Assembly (NCBI GenBank): GCA_013368315.1
Contig: JAACJM010000141.1
Span: forward strand, 124,001 to 188,000
Origin: Tetrapyrgos nigripes
Taxonomy: Eukaryota > Basidiomycota > Agaricomycetes > Agaricales > Campanellaceae
Reading direction: 5' to 3'
Length of the DNA: 64,000 nucleotides
Under the pieces are notes generated by a model. That model was not told the origin of the DNA, did not search any database, and worked only from the letters and a program-made list of their open reading frames with translations. Shown in pieces: positions 1-10,898 of this stretch. Numbering within the stretch: position 1 is the stretch's first letter; the number at the start of each line of letters is the position of its first letter. Position numbers and translations under genes: made by a program.

Positions 1-529
1 GCAGTCGTAAGCTCTTCACATTATCATAGCAATTTTGGTCTTTCCATTGAAGTTCCCAAGGTCTTCGAGCTCAGCTTAGCATAGTATGTGAGAGTATGCG
101 GTCTTTGAGGCGCCGTGTACGAAGCTTGGCTTGTAGAGAGTGGTCTGAGGTGCGTGCCGTTGTTGAACTGACATTTCTTTTCGTGCCTGCTGCTCCCCGT
201 TTTGATTTCTATGCCTCAGAACCCTGCGTTAATGTAGTTTGGACACAATCAGTACTTTTCCATAATCTTTTAACCAATTTTCACCACCCATTACACTGTT
301 TCTCCCCTATTCTACGTGTCTCTGTGCATCTAGACATGTTTCTAATATTAATGGACATTTTTAGCTACAATCTACGCCTACAGTACGCGTAGTATCCTCG
401 CCAGCGCCTCGCATCGTGACTCAATGTGACCTAGTGTGACATGATGTGATGGGAACTGGGTTCCCAAATAAGCAAAGGGTTCCCGCCAGTGCAGGGGTTC
501 CTAAATAGTTTTATCCTGACTATGCTGCA
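1..529. other. Gene-free left edge
   Basis: No reading frame here has codon or domain character. The short frame starting at 96 has no recognisable motif. Near 410-520 there are short TGTGAC-like and GGGTTCC-like reiterations. I see nothing else I can support. Confidence 0.5.
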
Positions 530-1044
530 GCTGCTGAGAGAAGGAGAGCTAAAACAACGAAAGAGGATTTGAAGACAAGAATTACGAGGTTTGTACTTGA
601 TGCAAAGGCAAGCTTGAGGAGTGGAGGAATAGGGCGGTGGACATTGTCAATGCTGGCAGTGAAAACGAGAGAGTCGACACACTGCCAGCTAGCATGACGT
701 TTGCATGACGTTGTGGTTGTCGACAGAAAAGCCTTGCGTTGGTTCGAGGAAGCCGTGAACAACATCATGGGTCTTTGATGGGTCTCGACCATGATTCCAG
801 ATGAGCGCCTATGAGCACCAACAAACAGGGGTGGGAGTTTGAACCCGTGGAAAAGATCTGGGAGGTCGCTACGACATAAATTAACTCAGCCTAAAGGCCT
901 CGTAACTGTAGTGGGAAAATCTCTGTCCTGAAGGCAGTCTCGGTTAAGACGGCTATATATCCCTCCCTCCTTCTCCTCCTCCCTGCTCGGACTCATTTCA
1001 GTTTGCATAAACCTAAAGAATGATTGAATACAACATTCTGCCTT
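530..1044 (+). repeat. Dispersed repeat family, member 1
   Basis: The segment around 743-905 (from CGAGGAAGCCGTGAAC to AAAGGCCTCGTAAC) is clearly related to the reverse complement of 58284-58445, and its first part also to 50042-50100. Family members share a GTGATTCCAGAT-like core and a TATA-like AT stretch followed by pyrimidine-rich sequence (here GGCTATATATCCCTCC near 950). That is reminiscent of a solo LTR or other non-autonomous element, but I could not define termini or a target duplication, so the borders are approximate. Confidence 0.5.
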
Positions 1045-1526
1045 CATCAGTATTTTCACAGATTACTGGTAGCTGGTTTGAACTGGTCCACTGGTGAAAA
1101 AATAAACTCACTGGGTACTTATCTTCTTGAGGCTCAAAAGTGAGATTGACACCTAAGGTACGTAGCTGCGGTGATTTGAAGTGAGAAACTTAAGAACTGG
1201 CGGCACTGCGTCGGCCGATTGTCGGGGGTGTCGGGAGGTGCCGAACACTGTTATTGGCAATGATGGCAACAATTGATTGAATTAAATGACGTTGGCAACG
1301 TCCCCCGGATCATTTTGAATGATGTGGAGACACTTACCGGTGTCAAGCAACACATTGTCGATGTTGACGACGACATTCCACTCACATTCTGGTCCATTTT
1401 TACTGGTGCTACTGGCGGCGAAAAAACCTTCGCTGGTTAACTGGCAGCTGGCTCACTGGTATCCACTGGTTTGGGCTGGAACCGGTGCCTGCCAGTGGCC
1501 ACCAGTAATCTGTGCAATTACTGATG
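1045..1526. mobile_element. TIR element, MITE candidate (about 480 bp)
   Basis: The left end contains CACAGATTACTGGT at 1057-1070. Its exact reverse complement lies at 1501-1514. Similarity extends outward (CATCAGTA at 1045 against TACTGATG ending at 1526) and inward as repeated ACTGGT/GCTGG motifs. No transposase frame is present. No convincing target duplication was found, so the superfamily is undetermined and the ends are approximate. Confidence 0.55.
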
Positions 1527-1658
1527 TTCATGACGCGTCGATGACACCACAAAAATGTACAGAAGTAAACATACCCTTATACGGTCCGTTTTCGGATATA
1601 TTCCTCGTATAAATAATGCCAGAATATATAAGTATTTATGACTATCGCGTGGTTTATA

Positions 1659-1690
1659 GACGGTATGTAGACGGTATGTAGACGGTATAC
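1659..1690 (+). repeat. Short tandem repeat, 11-bp unit x3
   Basis: The unit CGGTATGTAGA is repeated, with the last copy ending CGGTATAC. It sits directly upstream of the 19-bp minisatellite. Confidence 0.7.
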
Positions 1691-1706
1691 ATTCCGCCGT
1701 TTTTTA

Positions 1707-1858
1707 GATGAGGGATATATGCGAAGATGAGGAATATATGCAAAAACGAAGCATATATGTGAAAGTGAGGCATATATGCGAAGACGAGGAATATATGCGA
1801 AAATGAGGCATATATTCAAAGACAAGGAATATATGCAAAGTCGAGGCATATAAGGAAG
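1707..1858 (+). repeat. 19-bp minisatellite, 8 units
   Basis: Eight head-to-tail imperfect units of exactly 19 bp, consensus GAYGAGGMATATATGCGAA, start at 1707, 1726, 1745, 1764, 1783, 1802, 1821 and 1840. The last unit is degenerate. Isolated AATATATG-type words recur near 10400-10520 and again near 63700. The long minus-strand frame crossing this block is a product of the repeat and not a gene. Confidence 0.85.
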
Positions 1859-1939
1859 CACATCTGAAAGAGCGAGACATATATTGCAGACTTGCATTCA
1901 GCCTGGATAAAGATTTGACTTCAATTATGAGTATCTACA

Positions 1940-2307
1940 TGTTAAGCAGGCATGGTATGGCTCGTACACTACTAAACGCAGTGGCAACTACGCTACTTAC
2001 CTGGGGATAAGAGTTAGCTTGTTAGGCTTGTTAGAGGCTTGTTGAGCGATGAGGGTTAAGTGTGAAACTTATTATTTGGAGGACTATCTACAAGTCCTTA
2101 TATACCTTTTAGGAGGTACAAATACATGTAAACTAATACTAGAGTAACAATAAGATTCTATTGTACTGGATAGAACAATGCTGGTTTCGTACACTATTGT
2201 AGTACTATACTTTATTGTCTATATAATCTTATTGTTCTATATATAACTACTACTATTGTTCTACATAGAATACGTTGATGGCTGCAACTGAATGCGCCAA
2301 TTCAACA
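1940..2307 (-). repeat. 3' LTR of the copia element
   Basis: Read on the minus strand it begins TGTTGAATTGGCG and ends CTTAACA, the usual TG...CA borders. It is preceded on the coding strand by a polypurine tract (2308-2316) and followed by target copy CTACA at 1935-1939. It matches 8916-9283 except for T in place of C at about 1957. Confidence 0.93.
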
Positions 2308-2316
2308 CTCCCCCTT
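2308..2316 (-). promoter_or_regulatory. Polypurine tract (plus-strand primer)
   Basis: AAGGGGGAG on the minus strand lies immediately before the 3' LTR. This is the expected position and composition for the RNase H-resistant primer of plus-strand DNA synthesis. Confidence 0.8.
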
Positions 2317-2413
2317 GCTAAGCAGCATGGTAGTGCGCGTAAGCATAGGTAGGCACTGTAAGCAGCCATGGAAGGAAGGGATCCAGTGCCTCGACGTTTT
2401 CGATGCGATTTCT

Positions 2414-5400
2414 TCAATTATAAAACTGAAGTCCCAATTGTTTCCTGAACTTCTCAAACTTTACACGATCTAGAGCTTTAGTGAGTAGATCTGCAGGGTT
2501 ATTGCTTCCTTCAATGAAGAATAACTTGACTGTCTCGTCGATGACTTTTTCTCGAACAAAATGATATCGAATATCAATGTGTTTGGTTCGCTTATCCGTG
2601 ACAGGGTTTGATGCAATAAAAATTGATCCCTGATTGTCACCATAAATTGGAATAGCGTGAAGAGGATATTCGATTTCACTGAGAAGAGTCTTGAACCAAC
2701 AGACTTGTCGACTACAGTCACTAAGTGCCATATATTCAGCTTCAGTCGAAGATAGAGCAACTGTCTTTTGTTGTCTTGACGTCCAGCTAAATGGTGCTTG
2801 GGCTAATTGTAGAAAGAAGCCAGTTTGAGATTTGCGAGTTCCAGGATCTGATCCCCAATCAGAGTCTGTATAGGCTGATAAGCCTTCTCCCCCTCGACCG
2901 TTGTACACAAGAGCATATTTTCTAGTGCCAACGAGATAACGGCAAATGTCTTTCGCCCTATTGTAGTGTTCTTGCGAGGGGTTTGCAGCAAATTGCGCAA
3001 GTTTTGTAACAGCAAAGGAAATATCAGGACGTGTTCCTAACATTAAGTAGAGTAAGGATCCGATTATCTCCTGATAACTTTGACGAAGAGTATAATTGAC
3101 AGGAGTGTCTTCTGGAAGAGGAAGAGGGTGATAATTCCCAGGTAATGGGGTAGCAGAAGCTTTCGCGTTTTGCATTCCATAAGTCTCTAGGATTTTATCC
3201 AGATAAGCGCACTGGTCTAAAGAGATCTTGCTGCCTTTCCTGGTAATTCTCATCCTAAGGAATTCTTTGGCATCGCCTAGATCCCTACATTCCCATCTCT
3301 TCATAAAGTCTCCTTTGAGTCGTAAGACTAAGGTTTTGTTAGCTCCACAGAATAGAGCGTCATCCACATAGACTACGGCAATGACGATAGAATTTTCAAT
3401 AAGATTTTTGTTGGCATCATAGCGTTTGTGAATGAAGATTCCAGCGTCGGAAATGATTCGTTTAAAACCAAGTTCCGCCATGGACTTATCAAGACTTTTC
3501 CACCACGCAAGTCCTGCTTGTTTGAGTCCGTAAAGAGCACGAAGAAGCCGGACGACTTTATGCTCTTGTCCTTTTACTTTAAAGGCTTCCGGTTGTTCCA
3601 TATAGATTTCTTCATCGAGTAAGCCATATAAGTAGGCTGATCGGACATCGACACCGGACACGTGCCAGCCCTTAAGTGCAGCTAAAGCGAAGATTAAGCG
3701 CACAGTCTCGAATCGAACAACAGGTGAATATATTTGATCAAAGTCTATGCCTTCGACCTGTGAAAAGCCTTTTGCAACGAGTCTTGCCTTTTTACGACCA
3801 TCAGCTTTGATGTCGAAGACCCATCGGTTTTTAATAACTTTCCTATCTTTAGGTCTTTCGACCAATTCATAGGTGTCGCGCTTGTGAAGAGCCTCTAGTT
3901 CTTCGCGGCAAGCGACTTTCCATTCCTCTTGCTCAGCTATAGGTAAGCGAGCAATATCTTTGAATGTCCATTCGCGAATATTACAAACATTCGGTTGATT
4001 CTCATCATTTTTCGAAGTAACTTTCTGAATAAGCAAGTGGGAATCAATTTCTCCAGGAGCAATTGCCTGCATAAGCAAGAAATTTATAGATACTCCCCCT
4101 TCACAGCATGGTTCTGCCATTTCTTCTGATTCAGGGCGTGCAGAGTCATCACTCTCGGCTTGCTGCTCCCCCTGGGGTGCGCTTCCGGATGCAGAACTAG
4201 GTCCGGGAACCTGTTGCTCTGCAGCTTGTTGACGTTCTCTCCGAGCGTCTCTCTCTGCTTTAGCTTTTGCTTCCGCTCTTTTATCAGCTGCGATTTGAGG
4301 TTCAAGATCGCGTTCAACTTCTACAGGGTGTCTATCCCCGTATCATTTAGGTACAGTACCAGTGCGCTCGCTTCGACGCGTTGGTTCTGTTGGTGGCCGT
4401 CTTTCACTGGGTGAAAACACTTGTAATTCCTTGGATATACAGAGGAATTACATAAGACTTACACTGGTACACTCAATATGTAAGTCCACTTGACTTACTG
4501 AAGTATTACCAGAGACCAAGAAAAATAGAACAATTATATATGACTATTGTAAGGCATGAAGTCTCACAGTGGTCCTTGGTAATACTTCAGTAAGTCAAGT
4601 GGACTTACATATTGAGTGTACTAGTGTAAGTCTTGTGTAATTCCTCTGTATATCCAAGGAATTACAAGTGTTTGCACACAGTGTTTGTCTAGGAGCTCTG
4701 GGCTTTCGAGGTGCCTGAGGAGGTGGTGTCTCCACTGGTGGCGGTGTTACCGTTCTTCTAGGCTCAGAGTCACTATCCGGGGACGAAGGCGGTGGATCCT
4801 GTTCAGGTTCGTCGTCACGAAGTTGATCAGGTCTCCTTGTTGAAGGGATGCGAGGAGGACGATGATGAAAATCTTCATCATCATCGTCAGGGATTGGTTG
4901 TGGTAGAGGAGTGTCATCGTCATGCGATGACTCGATAGGTAGTTGTTTTGAATTACGAGATTGGGTTTTACATCGAGGAAAGAAGTCTTCCTCAAACACG
5001 GCTTGCGGGGATGTAAATTCCGTATTGTTTGTACGCATGAAAAGATTTCCACGTTCTCCTGGTGCTACACCAAGATACGTCATGAGTTCTGACTTGGAAG
5101 CGAGTTTGTTTTTTCGAGTTTCCTCGGGTTTAAAGACATAAGCTCCACAGCCAAAAACTCGTAAGTGATCAATACGCGGTTTTTCTTTTTCAAGCATTTC
5201 AAATGGAGTTATCCATTTGTGTCATCGTAAGGGAGTACGTCGATAGACATACAATCCATGACGGACAGCGTATTCCCACCAAGATTCAGGTAGACATGCT
5301 AATTTCATCATTGCCAGTGCCTTATCCATTAGGGTGTGTATAAAGCGCTCCGCTCGACCATTCTGTTGATGAATGTATGGTGCACTGTTAAGGATTTTAA

Positions 5401-8400
5401 CACCTTTTTCGAGTAACATTTCTCGGTAGGTGCCTTTGATGAATTCACCACCCATATCAGACATCCACTGTTCGACTTTCGTCTTATATTGAGTTTCTAC
5501 CATCGCAAGGAACTGGCGAGTGGCAGTCAGTGGTTGTTTTTTGTCTTTAAGAAAACGTATCCAAGCATCTGAAGTGTAATCATCAAAGAAGACGATTATA
5601 TACTTGTACTTGTGGTAGGATATCGTGGGGTATTCATGTAAATCCGTATGGATAATTTGGAAAGGACGAGTAGCACGTCGTTCGTTAGGAGGGTAAGCCT
5701 GTCTGGGAGTTTTGCCTTCAAGACAGCCTTTGCACAAAGGAAGTTCCTTCGGAATAATGAATTCAGGAGTGCCAAGGGTGTGTTGTCGGACATGTTTTAG
5801 AACATCACGAGAAGGATGTCCTATGCGACGATGTAAAATCTCGTAATTGATAAGATAAATCAAAAGATTGGCTTTAGAAGCGACAATTTTCGATTTGTGT
5901 GGAAGATAGTATAGCGTTTCTTCCGGTATACGCTTTGAGAATGTCAAGAATGTTGTATTTCTCGAAATGGTAATATGATCGGAGTTACCGCGCATAAACA
6001 TGTTGTCATTTAAGAATTGACCGACAGATAAGAGTCGTTGATTTAAATCGGGAATGTAATAGACCGGATATAATTTCATAACTCTTTTACGTTGAGAGAT
6101 CAGGACTGTTCTGGATGCACGAATTTTTGTGAATCCATTGGCAGTTTTTACTGGAATTGGTTTTATATAACTCAATTCAACAAAGTCATTGATGTCGAAC
6201 GTAAAATGCGCTGATGCTCCAGAATCAAGTAACCATCCATCACTGAAGTGGATTTTGACAGTATCAGATCTCTTTTTCTTACACTTCTGGCATAGTGAGA
6301 ACAGAGTGCCACAGGCACATAAATATTTATTGTTGCCGCCAGGGCTAGTGTACAGATCGTTATAAATAAAAGGGGTTGTTAAACCCAGAGGAGCGGTATG
6401 TAATAAATATATACATGAAGAACCTGCTTCCAAATTACGAGCTGCTGAGAAAAGCGCATCAGTACTTTTATTCATAAGATCTAAATTGAGATCTGACCTG
6501 AGATAACCGTTGTCCAAGCCGGAGGGTTCGGAGTCTAAGGACCATCCATAATTATTTGCGGCATTGACGGTAACCATGACGGGGGTAGAAGGGCGTGGAC
6601 TTGGAATTCCATACGATTCGGTGTCCTCTACAGGTGACGTAGGTAGACTCATCCTGCCGATCGATGGCGGAGTGGACATGTACTCGAGGTCGCTGGTTTC
6701 GGATAGGCTCGGAGACATGCTCCGAAGTTCTGGCATGGAACTCGGAGTTGGAGCCCTGGAGGGTAGTTCCATCCCTCCTAGTCCGATTGTTGCGTCTTGC
6801 TGCCAGTCGATTAGCTCGTCGTACCTTCCATCCTCGTTTTGGAGATGAGGAGTCAGCCATTCCCATCCCGTCGAAGTCGTGCCAGGTGTTGGGCTTGCAA
6901 CACGGCTGGATGGCAAGGATTGAGTGGTCATGCCATTGGGAGGTGCAGGCTGTGAGCCATTTGGCATTTCGCTGCGGACTGCAGCAATCCGTTGGACAAG
7001 AGAAAGAGTGCCACGGGTTCCCGTTGGGGCAACGGTGTTCAGTGCCGTTCTGAGTGGTTCCCCATAGATGTGCAGAGGATCCTCGGGATTCTGGAACCTT
7101 TCCCCAAGGTGCATTGCACATTCCATCATCTCAGCAGCAGGATCCTGGGCAAGACGGTCGATAAGTGGAACAGGGGTCCGGATGTCCTGAGAAACCTTTA
7201 CACCTGACTCCGTCATTGTGGAGCCAAACACACTTCCGAGTTCCGAAGTGTTCACCAGAGTGTCCTCGTTCCAACTGGCATCTTCTCCTTGAGCGCATGC
7301 CATATCGGCATCTGAACCGGTCTGAGTTTCGGGATATTCACCATTCCAACCATTCCAGTTGCCAGCATCACCCCAACCATCAGTAGATGATTGAAGGTTG
7401 TTCCAATAGATGCGTTCTGTGAGAGTGCGTTTAGAACGGGGAGCAGGGGTAAGTGGAGTGAAGGAAGGATCGGAATGAGACATGACGACATCTTCAAGGG
7501 TAGCAACAGTCTCATCAGATGGTCTAGCGCCAATATTGCGTGCAAGGTTGATAGCCCTTTTGGTACCTGTGAAGAAGGCGTCAAAAGGCTTTTCCGTTTC
7601 CATGAAGAATGGCTTACGGGTATCAACTGCAGCGGGCGTGTCGACGACGGTGACTGTGTGCATCATGGGAGACATATCACCATGAACGAGATGTGCTTGG
7701 CCTTGTCTCTTGGCCTGTTCAGACTTTCCAGCTCGACCTCCACGACGGAAATTGGCTTTTCCTTTGCCCTTTCCCTTGCCTTTTCCTTTGTTGTTCCCAT
7801 TAGAGCCGCTGGCTCCGTTAGCGCCGCTGCTGCTGCCACTAGGGCGCTGCTGCTGCTGCTGTTGGAAACTAGGGTTACCATCCTTTCGCTTGACAGCTGA
7901 GAGATGGTTGGCTTGGGCTTTCCCTGAAGGCCCCTTGAAAGCTCCCTGGCAAGATTCCCAGATATTGACAATCTCAGACTGCAATACATCGAGATTTGCA
8001 GTGTCGACCTCCTCAATAGTGTATTGAGTATACTGATTGATGAGATACTCATATCTGGGAGGAAGTTTGGAAATGATGAACATGACGATGAGGAAGTTGG
8101 CAACTTTCGTAATGGAAGTGGCTGAGGTGCCATCAGTGGGGATACCATAGGCACTGACCCTATCGAAGTGCATGCGAATTAGTTCGATCGCAGCGCTAGG
8201 ATTGGCGTCGTTGGGAATAGTGATGGAGGTAGCATGTTTGAAATCCGTGTAGATTGCGGAAACACCAGGTTTCCCATAGGCCTTCTTGAGAAAGACCCAA
8301 ATTTCCTTGGCGGTAGTCATTCCAAGCGTTTTCTGACGAACGGGAGGAGAGAGACGAAGTTTGATAGACCCCATGGCCTTATCGTTCTTCTCATCCCAGT

Positions 8401-8623
8401 CAGCCTGTTTCTTTTGAGCCGCCGTGATAGCCTCAGATTGAGCCGCCACGTCTTCAGCAGATAGAGGGGAAGCGGTACTCACTTCGGCATCATCAGGGCG
8501 GTCAGTGCTAAGGACAGAACTAAGTCCAGTAGCCTGCAACCAGGAGATAAGGATGTCAGCCCAGATGTTGAAGTCAACACCGGCGAAGACGGGGACAGTA
8601 GTCATCAGGACGTTGGAGGACAT
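2414..8623 (-). pseudogene. copia gag-pol polyprotein, disrupted
   Basis: The frame starts at ATG 8623 and runs to the stop at 2414. In order it shows: a Gag region (about residues 1-230); a Gly/Lys/Arg-rich nucleic-acid-binding stretch (KGKGKGKGKGKANFRRGG) in place of a clear CCHC knuckle; aspartic protease with WLLDSGASAHF; a GAG-pre-integrase zinc motif (HRRIGHPS...CKGCLEGK); integrase with IIHTDLH, SDMGGEF and QNGRAERF giving D, D and E; reverse transcriptase with YVDD; and RNase H with YTDSDWG and SSTEAEYMAL. TGA interrupts the frame at 5222-5224 and 4343-4345, and a 259-bp MITE interrupts it at 4415-4673. Both TGAs sit where a CGA arginine codon would fit, consistent with deamination of methylated CpG. 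The flanking frames otherwise agree, so the lesions look recent. Confidence 0.93.
4415..4673. mobile_element. MITE nested in copia pol (259 bp)
   Basis: The two halves are long inverted repeats of about 95 bp. The left arm starts AAACACTTGTAATTCC at 4415, and the right arm ends GGAATTACAAGTGTTT at 4673. They are separated by an AT-rich centre near 4510-4565. The element has no coding capacity. It interrupts the proline-rich segment between integrase and reverse transcriptase. I could not identify a target duplication because the flanking bases are ambiguous with the arms. Confidence 0.85.
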
Positions 8624-8903
8624 CTTTGATCATATCTGGGGAAGTCAACTGTCAGCATTTATCCATATGCAGAAGAAGGCAGCATTAAATGCGCCATACG
8701 AAAGTGAAAAGAGGCAGCAATGAACGCGCCATGACAGTGACTACTCCCCTAGATTGTCAACAACTGCAGCTGGACATATCGTCAAGCCATTAAAGGCGAC
8801 GCAGGCTGCCACAAGGGCGCCACAGGCAGCCATGAAGGCGCCATCCAGGTAGTATGCGAAGTCTATGGTTTCCAACCATTGAAGGCGCTCCCAAGGGCCT
8901 TCG

Positions 8904-8915
8904 GGGCCCATAACC
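8904..8915 (-). promoter_or_regulatory. Primer binding site, initiator tRNA-Met half
   Basis: Directly inside the 5' LTR the coding strand reads GGTTATGGGCCC. This is complementary to the anticodon-stem region of eukaryotic initiator tRNA-Met (GGGCCCAUAACC). Priming by an internal 5' half of this tRNA is the arrangement known for Drosophila copia. Confidence 0.8.
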
Positions 8916-9283
8916 TGTTAAGCAGGCATGGTACGGCTCGTACACTACTAAACGCAGTGGCAACTACGCTACTTACCTGGGGATAAGAGTTAGCTTGTTA
9001 GGCTTGTTAGAGGCTTGTTGAGCGATGAGGGTTAAGTGTGAAACTTATTATTTGGAGGACTATCTACAAGTCCTTATATACCTTTTAGGAGGTACAAATA
9101 CATGTAAACTAATACTAGAGTAACAATAAGATTCTATTGTACTGGATAGAACAATGCTGGTTTCGTACACTATTGTAGTACTATACTTTATTGTCTATAT
9201 AATCTTATTGTTCTATATATAACTACTACTATTGTTCTACATAGAATACGTTGATGGCTGCAACTGAATGCGCCAATTCAACA
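8916..9283 (-). repeat. 5' LTR of the copia element
   Basis: It is 368 bp with TG...CA borders on the minus strand, nearly identical to 1940-2307. Target copy CTACA follows at 9284-9288. An untranslated leader of about 290 bp lies between this LTR and the gag start at 8623. Confidence 0.93.
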
Positions 9284-9288
9284 CTACA

Positions 9289-10576
9289 TACATGGTACAT
9301 ACAAAGGTACTAAGTACAAGCGCTGGATGAGGCTCTGAGTCCTATCATTGTGTATGCATCAACCTGTCAGTGAGAACGCTAAGGGTAAAGAAAGAAAACA
9401 CGCACACCTTCGCTCAAACGGCGGCAGGGATGACATTGACACACGCGGTGAGGAGAAAACGACACTCGAGCACCAGTTTGAAGACTACAAAGAAGGACGG
9501 ACCATGAGTGAAGGCTCCGAAGATCGTAAGGGGTTAGATTACTTCAAAGTACTGAGTATATGCGCGTAACCTATACAAAAAAGATGAGATTATGCCGAAA
9601 AACAAGGTGTGAGACTCACTAAGAACGTTTTACGGAAGCAGGGCAGGATGACGCGTCAACGCATCAACAGCGATGTCGCACTGTCATATGTACAAGCTTG
9701 TCAGTGAAAACAGCGAGGGCGAAGAAAGCGAATACACGTACTTTTGCTTGATCACACATGCCCTTGCCATGACCCCACCTCATCTTCCAGTCGTTTTGTC
9801 TACCGTATAGTCCTTCGTCGAGTCAGGCAACCAGCGTTGCTTTTGCAATGTCCGAGCGGGTTTGGCGTGTGCGCAGATATTTATCCAGCAAGGCGTTTAC
9901 ATCGTGACAGCGAATTCGCTGCTGTGATCATGGAGTAGAGCGTTGGGAAGAGAGGAGAGAAGAAGTAATGGTGGTGGTGGTAAGGGATGAAGAAAGTCTA
10001 TGATGTCGATACGATTTTTGACGCGTCTTTATAAGCGGCGTTTCAGTCGGAGTTTGGAATGACTCACGCGCGACGCGCGTCGCGACTTGCTTGTCTTTCC
10101 ATCCTGGGATCCGGTTGAGTCCTCGGCATAAGTAGCACCTCACTCTAACGGTATCGTATCTTGATTCCAGGACCTCAATAATGTCTCGGTGTGGACCCGA
10201 GATGTGCCTCTGATATGTACAGTAAGCACATTTTGTACTTCGGTATTCGGAAAGCTACTAATGAATATACTCCAACATATGTACGGAATATTCCCTGTTT
10301 TTCAATACCTGCGAAAGTGCCCTAAGTAAGACCCAATTATCCCTAAAGTAAGCCGTATATATCACTGATACATACCCTCATTTTCATTACATTCAAAAAC
10401 AGCAGAATATATGTGAATATATACTACCGTTTTGAAAATATGCGAAAACGGGGGTATGCATACAGTAAACTTGCACCAAATATTTTCCCGTTTTTAAAAC
10501 GAGGAATATATGGGTTCATATTCATCGTTTCTGCATATATACTTTTGTCAGTTTTTGTGGTGGAGCACTTGAGCCA
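9289..10576. other. Intergenic region with a diverged direct repeat
   Basis: No gene is supported. About 60 bp at 9350-9412 is repeated in diverged form at 9680-9742; both contain CTTGTCAGTGA-like and GAAGAAAG-like words. A perfect 16-bp palindrome, CGCGACGCGCGTCGCG, lies at 10069-10084. Downstream of 10240 the sequence becomes AT-rich. Confidence 0.5.
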
Positions 10577-10707
10577 CACGCCGAAAATACAAAAATATCC
10601 GCTCGGCAGAAAGGCATACAGAAACACACTTGTTTACAGATATATCTTATATCAGTAGTAGTGATGTGATCTATCCGTCGAGTGGATATTTTTGTCTTTT
10701 CGGCGTG
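10577..10707. repeat. Inverted repeat, possible MITE remnant
   Basis: CACGCCGAAAATACAAAAAT starting at 10577 is the near reverse complement of the segment ending at 10707 (ATTTTTGTCTTTTCGGCGTG). The arms are about 30 bp with a loop of about 70 bp. A related arm, GGCACACCGAAAAGGGACAA, occurs near 63663, so this is a dispersed sequence. Confidence 0.6.
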
Positions 10708-10898
10708 CCAGTCAGAAGGTTGAATTTGTTCTCACTTCCGACGGATCTCATTCGAAAGTTGATAGGGCAGATATTTGAATGAAGCATCGCCGGCTTAGTT
10801 TCCGTATTCAATCAAATCTCTACTATATAACTCGTAATGCGCTTCTCTGTTTACCATCACCATCTTGCTCTCCAAACCATCCAATACACTTCTTCCGA

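Larger units (their letters stand above)
1940..9283 (-). mobile_element. Ty1/copia LTR retrotransposon, nearly complete
   Basis: Two 368-bp direct LTRs (1940-2307 and 8916-9283) differ at one position that I can see. The element is flanked by the 5-bp duplication CTACA (1935-1939 and 9284-9288). On its coding (minus) strand the order is LTR, tRNA primer site, gag, protease, integrase, reverse transcriptase, RNase H, polypurine tract, LTR. Integrase upstream of reverse transcriptase is the copia order. The near-identical LTRs mean insertion was recent. The reading frame is nevertheless broken by two TGA codons and a nested MITE, so this copy is not autonomous. Confidence 0.95.

Noticed and set aside
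520..792. 90-codon minus-strand frame
   Set aside because: It lies within the dispersed repeat family, and the corresponding frame is not kept in the other members.
1577..1897. 106-codon minus-strand frame rich in Tyr/Ile
   Set aside because: It is a translation of the 19-bp minisatellite; a repeat length not divisible by 3 with few stops explains it.
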